13,540 bases of DNA from Pseudohongiella sp. (GTDB lineage Bacteria > Pseudomonadota > Gammaproteobacteria > Pseudomonadales > Pseudohongiellaceae): assembly GCA_030652635.1 (NCBI GenBank), contig JAUSPW010000195.1, positions 1-13,540 on the forward strand. The letters are read 5' to 3'. Under the pieces are notes generated by a model. It was not told the origin of the DNA. It saw nothing but the letters and a program-made list of their open reading frames with translations, and made no database searches. This document shows positions 5,273 through 12,326 of the stretch, piece by piece. The position numbers and the translations under genes were made by a program. How positions within the stretch are numbered: position 1 is the stretch's first letter; each line of letters starts with the position of its first letter.

Positions 5273-6745
5273 ATGACACTAGCAGACGCATCTACTCAGC
5301 AATCGGGCCATACTGTCGAGAAAATCGGCGGCACCTCTATGAGTCAGTTTGATGCCGTGCGAAAAAACATCTTTATGAATCCAGCGCTGAACGGCCACTT
5401 CTATCAGCGTGTATTTGTGGTATCTGCTTACTCCGGCATTACCAACATGCTGCTTGAGCATAAAAAAACCGGTCAGCCAGGCATTTACGCGCTGTTCTCT
5501 GACGCGGAAGAACAGCAAAGCTGGCGTGACGCTTTTGAAACTTTGCGAGCGCGCATACTGGAAATCAACAAGGATCTGTTTGAGCAACACGGTGAACAGG
5601 AAGTTGTGCAGGCTAATCAATTTATCGAGAATCGGCTCAATGATGCCAGTAAAGTACTCGAAGATGTTGCCAGCCTTTGCCAGCATGGACATTTTGCGCT
5701 GACAGATTACCTGCAGACGGTACGGGAAATGTTGGCCAGCCTGGGCGAAATACACAGTGCCTGGAACACTGCCAGACTTCTGCAACTCTATGGGTTAAAT
5801 GCCTGTTTTGTTGACCTTTCAGGGTGGGCAAATACCAAACACGTATCACTGGATGAAAATATCCAACGTGCATTTGAAGGGCTGGATCTGCAAAAGCAAC
5901 TGCCGATCGCAACGGGCTACAGCCACTGCGAAGGCGGTTTGATGGCCATATTTGATCGCGGTTATAGCGAAATGATCTTCAGCCGGATTGCTGTGTTAAC
6001 GGGCGCCCGCGAAGCCATTATTCACAAAGAGTTCCACCTCAGCAGTGCGGACCCAGGCATTGTTGGGGCCAACAAAGCAGTACCTATTGGCCGTACCAAC
6101 TACGATGTTGCTGACCAATTGGCCAATCTCGGTATGGAAGCAATCCATCCGCGGGCCGCCAAGGGATTGCGCCAGAACAATATACATTTACGCGTCAAAA
6201 ACACCTTTGAGCCCGACCACAGTGGCACACTGATAACACGTGACTATGTCAGTGATTCACCCTGTGTTGAGATTGTTGCCGGTCGCTTGGGCGTTTATGC
6301 AATCGAATTGTTTGATCAGGACATGGTAGGGGATCTCTCTCACTATGAAGAAAAATTCCTTGGCCAGATCATGCGCTTCAAGGCGCAGGTCATTAATAAA
6401 GACCTGAATGCCAATACCATTACTCATTACTTGTCAGCCAATCTGAAAACTGTCAAACGCATTCAAGCGGCAATGGCCGAGCTGTTTCCAGATGCTGAGA
6501 TCAATGTCCGCAAGGTATGTATTGTGTCAGCGATTGGCAGTGATCTGAAAATCCCTGGCATGCTGGCTCGCACTGCAAAAGCCTTGGCAGACGCAGGGGT
6601 CGACATTCTGGGGGTACATCAATGTATGCGGCAGGTTGACATGCAATTTGTACTTGATGAAGAAGACTACAATACTGCGGTAAAAGCCATGCACTCCCAG
6701 TTGGTTGAGATCTATAACCATGGCCGCGCGATCAAGTTGGCCTGA
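5273..6745 (+). CDS. Aspartate kinase, ectoine-cluster (Ask_Ect-like) type
   Basis: The 490-residue enzyme phosphorylates L-aspartate with ATP, the entry step to lysine, threonine, methionine and, in halophiles, ectoine. The kinase signature reads HTVEKIGGTSM (Lys17) instead of the common VxKFGGTSV, followed by VVSAYSGITNMLLEHKKTG. This wording and the long helical insert after it are typical of the aspartate kinases found in ectoine gene clusters. Later parts of the kinase domain include SSADPGIVGANKAVPIGRTNYD and LGMEAIHPRAAKGLRQNN. The C-terminal regulatory ACT region (about 355-490) contains VSAIGSDLKIPGMLARTAKAL. The first 12 residues are an extension compared with the ectoine-type enzymes as I remember them. 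The ATG has AGGA six bases upstream. No ectA, ectB or ectC is in the window. A class V PLP enzyme follows after five bases, so the two are probably co-expressed. Confidence 0.88.
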   Translation: MTLADASTQQSGHTVEKIGGTSMSQFDAVRKNIFMNPALNGHFYQRVFVVSAYSGITNMLLEHKKTGQPGIYALFSDAEEQQSWRDAFETLRARILEINKDLFEQHGEQEVVQANQFIENRLNDASKVLEDVASLCQHGHFALTDYLQTVREMLASLGEIHSAWNTARLLQLYGLNACFVDLSGWANTKHVSLDENIQRAFEGLDLQKQLPIATGYSHCEGGLMAIFDRGYSEMIFSRIAVLTGAREAIIHKEFHLSSADPGIVGANKAVPIGRTNYDVADQLANLGMEAIHPRAAKGLRQNNIHLRVKNTFEPDHSGTLITRDYVSDSPCVEIVAGRLGVYAIELFDQDMVGDLSHYEEKFLGQIMRFKAQVINKDLNANTITHYLSANLKTVKRIQAAMAELFPDAEINVRKVCIVSAIGSDLKIPGMLARTAKALADAGVDILGVHQCMRQVDMQFVLDEEDYNTAVKAMHSQLVEIYNHGRAIKLA

Positions 6746-6750
6746 ATCTG

Positions 6751-7923
6751 ATGAGCATCAATCTGGGTCAAGTTCGTAGTGATACACCCGCTTGCAAAGA
6801 CCTGATCCATTTTAATAATGCCGGGGCTGCCTTGCAGCCCCGTGATGTGACAGATGCTGTGCTCCATCACTTGCTGCTTGAACAACGCATAGGTGGATAT
6901 GAAGCCGCTGAACACAACGCAAAGTTGTCAGAAGACTTCTATCATTGCTTTGGCAGATTACTCAACTGTGCTCCACGCGAAGTAGCGTTTGCAGAAAACT
7001 GCACGCGCGCCTGGACACAGCTATTGCTGTCTGTACCCTTTGAGGCTGGCGACCGGATTATCACCGGCCAATCAGAATATGCGAGCAACTATCTTAGCCT
7101 GCTGCACCTTGCCAAACATAAAGGGGTCAAAATCGAGGTAATCCCTAACAACGTTGCTGGCGTGATTTGTCTGGAAACCCTGGAAAGCAAACTGGACAAC
7201 AATGTTCGCCTGATCGCGCTAACGCACGTCGCCAGCCAGAGTGGTGTCATTCAGCCTGCGGCGGAGCTTGGCAAACTCGCCCGTAAACACCACATCCTCT
7301 ATCTACTCGATGCCTGTCAATCAGCGGGTCAGCTGCACCTTGATGTGAATGAACTTGGCTGTGACATGCTGACAGGTACTGGCCGAAAGTACCTGCGCGG
7401 GCCACGTGGCACAGGTTTTATGTATGTACGACACAGCATCCTCAACTACCTGCAACCACAGAGCATTGATCTGCAGTCAGCCAGTTGGTTGTCACGCGAT
7501 CATTATTTGCTCAAAGATGACGCGCGTCGTTTTGAAGTGTGGGAACACTACGTCGCGGGCAAAATTGGTTTGGCAGTAGCTGCAGATTATGCGCTACGCA
7601 TTGGCCTTGCTGAGATTGAATCCACAGTTCAAGCCCTGGCAGCAACCTTGCGCGATGCCATCAGTCAATTGCCGGGGCTTACCGTGCACGAGCATGGGGA
7701 CAAACTCAGTGGTATTGTGACGTTCAGCAGCGAACGCCATTCAGCCACTGATATTCAAACCCAGCTGCGCAAGCACAGGATAAACACCTCTGTTATCCGA
7801 TGCCAGAACACACAACTGGATTTTCCTGAACGACAACTGGGGGATGTCAACAGAGCCTCCGTGCATTACTACAACACGGAAGCCGAGATTGTGGCTTTTT
7901 GCGCAGCGTTATCGAGTTTCTGA
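6751..7923 (+). CDS. Class V aminotransferase-fold PLP-dependent enzyme, substrate unknown
   Basis: The 390-residue protein belongs to fold type I, class V, the group with cysteine desulfurases, isopenicillin-N-epimerase-like and EgtE-like lyases. It opens with HFNNAGAALQP, the family's first loop. The cofactor pocket is visible as THVASQSGVIQP (His159), LLDACQSAGQ (Asp187, Gln190) and the Schiff-base lysine Lys213 in TGTGRKYLRGPRGTGFMYVR. The end, NRASVHYYNTEAEIVAF, is the usual C-terminal arginine and YNT motif. I see no SufS/IscS-type catalytic cysteine loop, so a simple cysteine desulfurase is unlikely. It starts five bases after the aspartate kinase stop with no good ribosome site, suggesting coupling. 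Its stop is one base from the converging transporter stop. It is not EctB, which belongs to a different aminotransferase class. The reaction cannot be stated. Confidence 0.82.
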   Translation: MSINLGQVRSDTPACKDLIHFNNAGAALQPRDVTDAVLHHLLLEQRIGGYEAAEHNAKLSEDFYHCFGRLLNCAPREVAFAENCTRAWTQLLLSVPFEAGDRIITGQSEYASNYLSLLHLAKHKGVKIEVIPNNVAGVICLETLESKLDNNVRLIALTHVASQSGVIQPAAELGKLARKHHILYLLDACQSAGQLHLDVNELGCDMLTGTGRKYLRGPRGTGFMYVRHSILNYLQPQSIDLQSASWLSRDHYLLKDDARRFEVWEHYVAGKIGLAVAADYALRIGLAEIESTVQALAATLRDAISQLPGLTVHEHGDKLSGIVTFSSERHSATDIQTQLRKHRINTSVIRCQNTQLDFPERQLGDVNRASVHYYNTEAEIVAFCAALSSF

Positions 7924-7924
7924 C

Positions 7925-9274
7925 TCAGAAAATCATCTGAATATAAACTGCCAGAATGATCAATGGGCATACAAACTTGATGTACCACGGCCAGATACGC
8001 CAGAAAAGACCAGACTCCGCCTCTGCGTGGCCCTGTTTGATTTCAGCCAACAGCGCGTTACGATTCCAGACCCAGCCAGCAAATACCGCAAAAAAGAATC
8101 CCAACAACGGCTGACTGAACTCCGTGGTCAAACGCACCACCCAATCAAACAACAAACCGAAGTTCCATACAATGATCAGGCTGACAGTGGCCGTTGCGGC
8201 ACCCAGCAGCACACCTGCCTTTCGTCTGGAAACCCCGCGATCCTCTACAAAATACGACACTGGCACTTCCAGCATTGAAATTGATGAGGTCAAAGAGGCA
8301 ATGCTCATCAAGGTGAAAAATGCGACTGCCACCAGAATGCCTGCATCACCCATTTGATCAAACAACGCCGGCAATACCGAAATAATCAAGGCGGGGCCTG
8401 CAATCAAGCCGCCCTGTGCATCATAGATCTCGATGCCGTTCAGTTGTGCAACCGTCATTGCTGGCAAAATCAGCAAGCCTGCGAGCACCGCTACCGAGAT
8501 ATCCATCAAGGTAACCATGCCACCAATAGCAGGCAGATTTTCCTTTTTACTGACATAGGAGCCATATATCAGCATGGTTCCTACGCCCAGAGACAGCGAA
8601 AAGAATGCTTGGCCCATGGCACTTAATATCAACTCAGGATCAGCAACCCGACTGAAATCCGGTACCAGATACATTCGCAACCCGTCCATGGCACCATCAA
8701 GGGTCAACACATAAATGATTAACGCAATCAATATCAGGTACAAAGACGGCATCAATCGCGAGGACCATTTCTCAATACCATTACGCACTCCCGCCACCAC
8801 GATATAGATTGTGAGTACGTAAAAAATCAACGTAAACAAGGCATCGCGAACTGTACCGGATTGCGTCAGCCAGTTTGAAGCCGTCTCCAGACGAGCAATG
8901 TCGGCGATAGAGGCAGTCATAAACGCCAGCATCCAGCCGCTGACAATGGCATAAAAACTCAATATCAGCGTTACCGTTACCATGCCAGCAAAACCAACAC
9001 CGGCGCCTATGCGTGCAGTCCCTGGTGTAGACGCCAATCCACTGAGCGCGGTAACCGCATTCGCTTTGGCGTGACGACCAATGATCAGCTCAGCCATCAA
9101 CGCCGGATAAGCCAACACAAACGCCAGAATCAGGTAGGTAAACAGGAACGCAGCGCCACCGTTACTGGCCGCATTGGTTGGGAAACCCCAGATATTGCCG
9201 AGACCTACAGCAGAGCCAGTGGCCGCCATGAGAAAACCAAATCTTGAACTGAACTCTCCGCGCGCTGTACTCAT
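7925..9274 (-). CDS. Sodium-dependent transporter, NSS (SLC6) family
   Basis: This is an inner-membrane symporter of the LeuT-fold neurotransmitter:sodium family, whose bacterial members usually import amino acids with Na+. It has about 449 residues and 11-12 hydrophobic segments. The first helix has GSAVGLGNIWGFPTNAASNGG, whose Asn and glycines form the sodium and substrate sites. TM6 has GQAFFSLSLGVGTMLIYGSY and TM8 SLTSSISMLEVPVSYF, both close to LeuT. The position of the LeuT outer-gate arginine (GNFLRFP) is glycine here (GNIWGFP). I place the start at the second Met (9274): AGGAG lies ten bases before it, but only one base before the alternative ATG at 9283. It follows the cyclophilin gene and converges with the PLP enzyme gene. 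The substrate is not predictable from sequence. Confidence 0.92.
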   Translation of the reverse strand: MSTARGEFSSRFGFLMAATGSAVGLGNIWGFPTNAASNGGAAFLFTYLILAFVLAYPALMAELIIGRHAKANAVTALSGLASTPGTARIGAGVGFAGMVTVTLILSFYAIVSGWMLAFMTASIADIARLETASNWLTQSGTVRDALFTLIFYVLTIYIVVAGVRNGIEKWSSRLMPSLYLILIALIIYVLTLDGAMDGLRMYLVPDFSRVADPELILSAMGQAFFSLSLGVGTMLIYGSYVSKKENLPAIGGMVTLMDISVAVLAGLLILPAMTVAQLNGIEIYDAQGGLIAGPALIISVLPALFDQMGDAGILVAVAFFTLMSIASLTSSISMLEVPVSYFVEDRGVSRRKAGVLLGAATATVSLIIVWNFGLLFDWVVRLTTEFSQPLLGFFFAVFAGWVWNRNALLAEIKQGHAEAESGLFWRIWPWYIKFVCPLIILAVYIQMIF

Positions 9275-9312
9275 GCCTGTCATGCTCCTGCCGGTCAGGA
9301 TTTTTATTATGT

Positions 9313-9343
9313 GACGCGAAGTATTTTTTGCTTCTTCGACGTC
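9313..9343. other. Hairpin in the gap between cyclophilin and transporter genes
   Basis: GACGCGAAG (9313-9321) pairs with CTTCG-A-CGTC (9334-9343), nine pairs with one bulged A and a 12-base loop. On the - strand it directly follows the cyclophilin stop. There is no U run after it, so it may stabilise or process the mRNA and set different levels for the two genes; the transporter may depend on read-through. Confidence 0.35.
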
Positions 9344-10324
9344 TTACTCGTAGGATTCAATCACAAATCGTAGGTTAACCGCATCAACCAGACGCATGAC
9401 CACATTGCTGACCTGACTGACCTGTCCATTTTGATTGAGTTCAACCTGAGGTATACGCAGACGCTGATCACTTTCTGAGTAAGACGCCATGCCAGCGGGG
9501 GTAATTGCCAAGGGAATGATGCTGCGCGGGTCAACCTGAAACACGATTTGCGCGCCGTCTTCAACGATTTGCATCACCAACCCAACGTTGCCAAGTGTTT
9601 CACCACCGTTGACATAGGTATTCAGCAAGCCCGTGCCGTAGTCAAACACATGCATGCTCTCGCTGAAGCGTTGTACACGGTAGACATTCATCAACACCAG
9701 ATTTTTCTCAACAGGCCCGGTAGCCGTTGCGCCATAATCACGCACCGGCATGTCAGTCACAGAGTCGCTGACAAAGGTCAAAGGCAGGTCGTTGATAGCA
9801 TCAGCAACACTGATGCCATTGCCGAGCACTCTGGCGAACACCGTAAATCCGCCGTTCTGCGCGTCCAGGTTTGCAGAGTTATCCGCCAGATTGATAAACC
9901 ATTGGTTGGTTGCACTGTTCACAAAACCATCCATTTTTGCCATGGCCACTGTACCACGCAGGTTGGAGACGCCGGGTTCGTTAACAACTGTAGGGCCAAC
10001 TGGCACAAATGCAGGACCGCAATTGCCAACAATCAAACTGACACAATCACCAAGCCAGCGGAACTGTCCACCCTGGATCACAAAATCTGTCACCGATCGA
10101 TGAACAACCACGCGGCTGAAGTCACCGCGATCAACGTATCCCAGGAAATTGGACACGGTATCAGGGGCACTGTCCTGGAGAAGCTCCAAGGTGAAGTCGC
10201 CATAGGTCGTTGTAACACGCACCAGAGGGTTGGCATGTGCAGACGTTGCACCTGTCGCCACTAACAGTGCAAGAACAGCACCATAGCGCCTGATTTGACT
10301 GATCAATACCTGCCTGACATTCAT
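9344..10324 (-). CDS. Secreted cyclophilin-type peptidyl-prolyl isomerase with C-terminal extension
   Basis: This is a periplasmic proline isomerase that helps exported proteins fold. The 326-residue precursor has a signal peptide (MNVRQVLISQIRRYG, hydrophobic core, cleavage after AHA at residue 31). The cyclophilin domain covers about 34-215. It has VVVHRSVTDFVIQGGQF, with Arg76, Phe81 and Gln84 matching CypA Arg55, Phe60 and Gln63. It also has NSATNQWFINLAD, where Gln141 and Phe143 match CypA Gln111 and Phe113, and the usual SQFFI reads NQWFI. Two cysteines (94 and 102) in a loop after the active-site strand could form a disulfide. The last ~110 residues are not part of a normal cyclophilin and I do not recognise them. 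The ATG has AGAGG seven bases upstream. It lies 53 bases after lipA on the same strand, so it may be in the lip operon. Confidence 0.88.
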   Translation of the reverse strand: MNVRQVLISQIRRYGAVLALLVATGATSAHANPLVRVTTTYGDFTLELLQDSAPDTVSNFLGYVDRGDFSRVVVHRSVTDFVIQGGQFRWLGDCVSLIVGNCGPAFVPVGPTVVNEPGVSNLRGTVAMAKMDGFVNSATNQWFINLADNSANLDAQNGGFTVFARVLGNGISVADAINDLPLTFVSDSVTDMPVRDYGATATGPVEKNLVLMNVYRVQRFSESMHVFDYGTGLLNTYVNGGETLGNVGLVMQIVEDGAQIVFQVDPRSIIPLAITPAGMASYSESDQRLRIPQVELNQNGQVSQVSNVVMRLVDAVNLRFVIESYE

Positions 10325-10377
10325 GCCTTTTCCTCTTGAACTGCTTATTTTTTAAGCGGCGTGGCCTGCTGGCCTAT

Positions 10378-11355
10378 TCATTTCACTGATTCACCAGCAG
10401 CTTGTTTATCTGCGTGGTAGGACGAGCGAACCATCGGCCCACTGGCAACCTGCTTAAATCCAAGCGCCTCACCAAACAAGCGCAACTCTTCAAATTCATC
10501 TGGATGAACAAACCGTTGCACCGCCAGATGGTTCCGGCTTGGCTGCAAGTACTGCCCCAGCGTAATCATTTCAACATCGTGTGCTCTGAGGTCCTGCAAT
10601 ACCTGCATGACTTCTTCCTTGGTTTCACCCAGACCCAACATCAAACCTGACTTGGTAGGCACATTGGGCTGCCTTGCTTTGTACTGTTTGAGCAAGTCCA
10701 GCGACCATTGGTAATCCGCACCCGGGCGCGCCTGTTTGTAAAGTCGCGGTACCGTTTCGAGGTTGTGATTAAACACATCCGGCGGCGTCTTTTCAAGAAT
10801 ATCGAGCGCAGCCCGCATACGCCCCCTGAAATCCGGCACTAACACTTCCACTTTAATTCCAGGATTGTAGTAGCGCGTTTCAGTAATGCAGTTTGCAATA
10901 TGTTGTGCACCACTGTCTTTCAGGTCGTCACGGTCAACGGATGTGATCACCACATAGCGTAGTCCCATTTCCGATATGGCTTGAGCCAGTTCGCGTGGCT
11001 CGTTTTCATCCAGGGGTTTGGGTTTACCGTGGGCAACATCACAAAACGGACAGCGGCGGGTACAAATTTCACCCATCACCATAAATGTTGCGGTGCCATT
11101 ACTGAAGCATTCACCAAGATTCGGGCAGGATGCCTCTTCACAGACTGATGCCAGTTTGTGTTTGCGCAATTGCTCTTTGATCTGGGCAATTTTGGGTGAT
11201 GCCGGAATTCGCACTCTGATCCAGTCAGGTTTGACCGGCAACTCCACAGTGGGGATCACCTTGACAGGAATGCGGGCAACTTTTTCGGCGCCACGCAGTT
11301 TCTCGCCCTCGACCAGCACATTACGTCTGCCCGTCACTTCTTGTTGCGTTGACAT
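10378..11355 (-). CDS. lipA: Lipoyl synthase
   Basis: This radical-SAM enzyme inserts two sulfurs into the octanoyl group on lipoyl domains, the last step of lipoate synthesis. From the Met at 11355 it has 325 residues. The auxiliary iron-sulfur cluster cysteines are Cys72, Cys77 and Cys83 (CEEASCPNLGEC), the radical-SAM cluster cysteines are Cys98, Cys102 and Cys105 (CTRRCPFC), and the family's closing RSSYHA holds the serine that ligates the auxiliary cluster. FNHNLETVPRLY and LMLGLGETKEEV are also typical. The frame is open to an ATG at 11379, inside lipB, but AGGAG lies between the two, ten bases before the 11355 ATG, so I chose the latter. The gene follows lipB, which makes the octanoylated substrate. 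All catalytic residues are present. Confidence 0.97.
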   Translation of the reverse strand: MSTQQEVTGRRNVLVEGEKLRGAEKVARIPVKVIPTVELPVKPDWIRVRIPASPKIAQIKEQLRKHKLASVCEEASCPNLGECFSNGTATFMVMGEICTRRCPFCDVAHGKPKPLDENEPRELAQAISEMGLRYVVITSVDRDDLKDSGAQHIANCITETRYYNPGIKVEVLVPDFRGRMRAALDILEKTPPDVFNHNLETVPRLYKQARPGADYQWSLDLLKQYKARQPNVPTKSGLMLGLGETKEEVMQVLQDLRAHDVEMITLGQYLQPSRNHLAVQRFVHPDEFEELRLFGEALGFKQVASGPMVRSSYHADKQAAGESVK

Positions 11356-11359
11356 GAGA

Positions 11360-12040
11360 CTACAACTCCTGCCTGACATCTATCCAGCTATAAGGTCCAA
11401 GCTGCAGTATCAAATTCTGCAGCACCAGTTTCTCCATGGATTCCATCAAGGTTTCCGGGTTTTTCTCCGGCGCAAGGTCAATGACCTGCGTAACTTGTAA
11501 CCCTTGATATCCACATGGATTTATTCGATTAAATGGCTCCATATCCATAGCAACATTCAAACTCATGCCATGATACGAGCAACCGCGCCGTATTCGCAGA
11601 CCAAGCGAGGCTATTTTAGCGTCTCCCACATAGACACCGGGCGCCCCGGCCTTGGCCTGTGCGGAAATTTTTACACACGCCAGCGTGTCGACAATGGCCC
11701 GCTCAATGATACTGACGAGCTCGCGCACACCGATACCGGCCCTGCGTACATCAATCAAGAGATAAACAACCAACTGACCAGGGCCATGATACGTTACCTG
11801 CCCACCACGATCGATCTGAATCACAGGAATTTGCGCGGGGGCCAGCACATGTTCGGCTTTGCCGGCCTGCCCTTGCGTAAACACCGGCCGGTGAGACAAC
11901 AACCAGAGTTCATCCGGGGACTCTGGCTGACGCGTATCAGTGAAAGCTTGCATGGCTCGCCAGACAGGTTCGTAGTCGGTCAACCCTAACTGCCGAACGA
12001 TCAATTGGCGATGTTCGCTGCCACTGTCAGATTGATTCAT
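11360..12040 (-). CDS. lipB: Octanoyl-ACP:protein N-octanoyltransferase
   Basis: LipB moves an octanoyl group from acyl carrier protein to the lysine of lipoyl domains in dehydrogenase complexes and the glycine cleavage H protein. The 226-residue protein has the substrate-tunnel motif DRGGQVTYHGPGQLVVY, then GAPGVYVGDAKIASLGLRI with the catalytic Lys142, and RINPCGYQGL with the thioester cysteine Cys176. The usual SYHGMSLNV lies between. Its length is typical. The ATG overlaps the ybeD stop by four bases (ATGA) with no good ribosome site of its own, so translation is probably coupled. The stop lies four bases before the lipA start chosen here. No oddities were seen. Confidence 0.96.
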   Translation of the reverse strand: MNQSDSGSEHRQLIVRQLGLTDYEPVWRAMQAFTDTRQPESPDELWLLSHRPVFTQGQAGKAEHVLAPAQIPVIQIDRGGQVTYHGPGQLVVYLLIDVRRAGIGVRELVSIIERAIVDTLACVKISAQAKAGAPGVYVGDAKIASLGLRIRRGCSYHGMSLNVAMDMEPFNRINPCGYQGLQVTQVIDLAPEKNPETLMESMEKLVLQNLILQLGPYSWIDVRQEL

Positions 12041-12324
12041 AACACCAGCTTGACGGCCGCCAGTGTTTTCAGCTCGGCAAACAGCACCTGAAGCTGCTCC
12101 TTGCCGGTCGCTTCAATCACCACGGTAATAGCAATATAGTTGCCTTTGGTACTGGGGCGGATACTGATGTGATCGTCCTCCACACCCGGCGCATGACGCT
12201 CAAATACTGCGCGCACCTCAGCATGAAATGTTTCATGCGCCTCGCCCATCACCTTGACCGGATAGCGGCAAGGAAACTCGATTCTTGGCGCATCAGGCGT
12301 ATTTTCAGTCGTGAAATTTTGCAT
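12037..12324 (-). CDS. ybeD: YbeD family protein (DUF493/UPF0250)
   Basis: This 95-residue cytoplasmic protein belongs to the family commonly found between dacA and lipB in gammaproteobacteria. The recognisable parts are RIEFPCRYPVKVMG at the start, which is the family's hallmark, then FERHAPGVEDDHISIRPSTKGNYIAITV and a C-terminal helix and strand. The fold is known to be ACT-like (alpha/beta) in E. coli YbeD; the role is not established and a regulatory link with the lipoate genes is only suspected from gene order. The ATG lies two bases after the dacA stop, and the last four bases overlap lipB. The identification rests on both sequence and position. Confidence 0.93.
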   Translation of the reverse strand: MQNFTTENTPDAPRIEFPCRYPVKVMGEAHETFHAEVRAVFERHAPGVEDDHISIRPSTKGNYIAITVVIEATGKEQLQVLFAELKTLAAVKLVL

Positions 12325-12326
12325 GA

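Noticed and set aside
9275..9283. Transporter start at the ATG at 9283
   Set aside because: AGGAG ends one base before this ATG, too close for initiation; the ATG at 9274 is ten bases away. The three-residue difference does not affect the call.
9548..10264. 238-codon open frame on the + strand opposite the cyclophilin gene
   Set aside because: Rich in His, Cys and Arg with no recognisable domain. The opposite strand encodes a clear cyclophilin with signal peptide.
10325..10377. Terminator between lipA and the cyclophilin gene
   Set aside because: Only small hairpins (for example GCTTA/TAAGC around an A run) and no U run in the direction of transcription, so read-through is likely.
11356..11379. 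Longer lipA starting at 11379 inside lipB
   Set aside because: The AGGAG ribosome site lies between the two possible starts and is correctly spaced for the ATG at 11355.
11018..11989. Two long + strand frames (160 and 161 codons) opposite lipA and lipB
   Set aside because: They start with TTG, have no ribosome site and lie over highly conserved lipoate genes.
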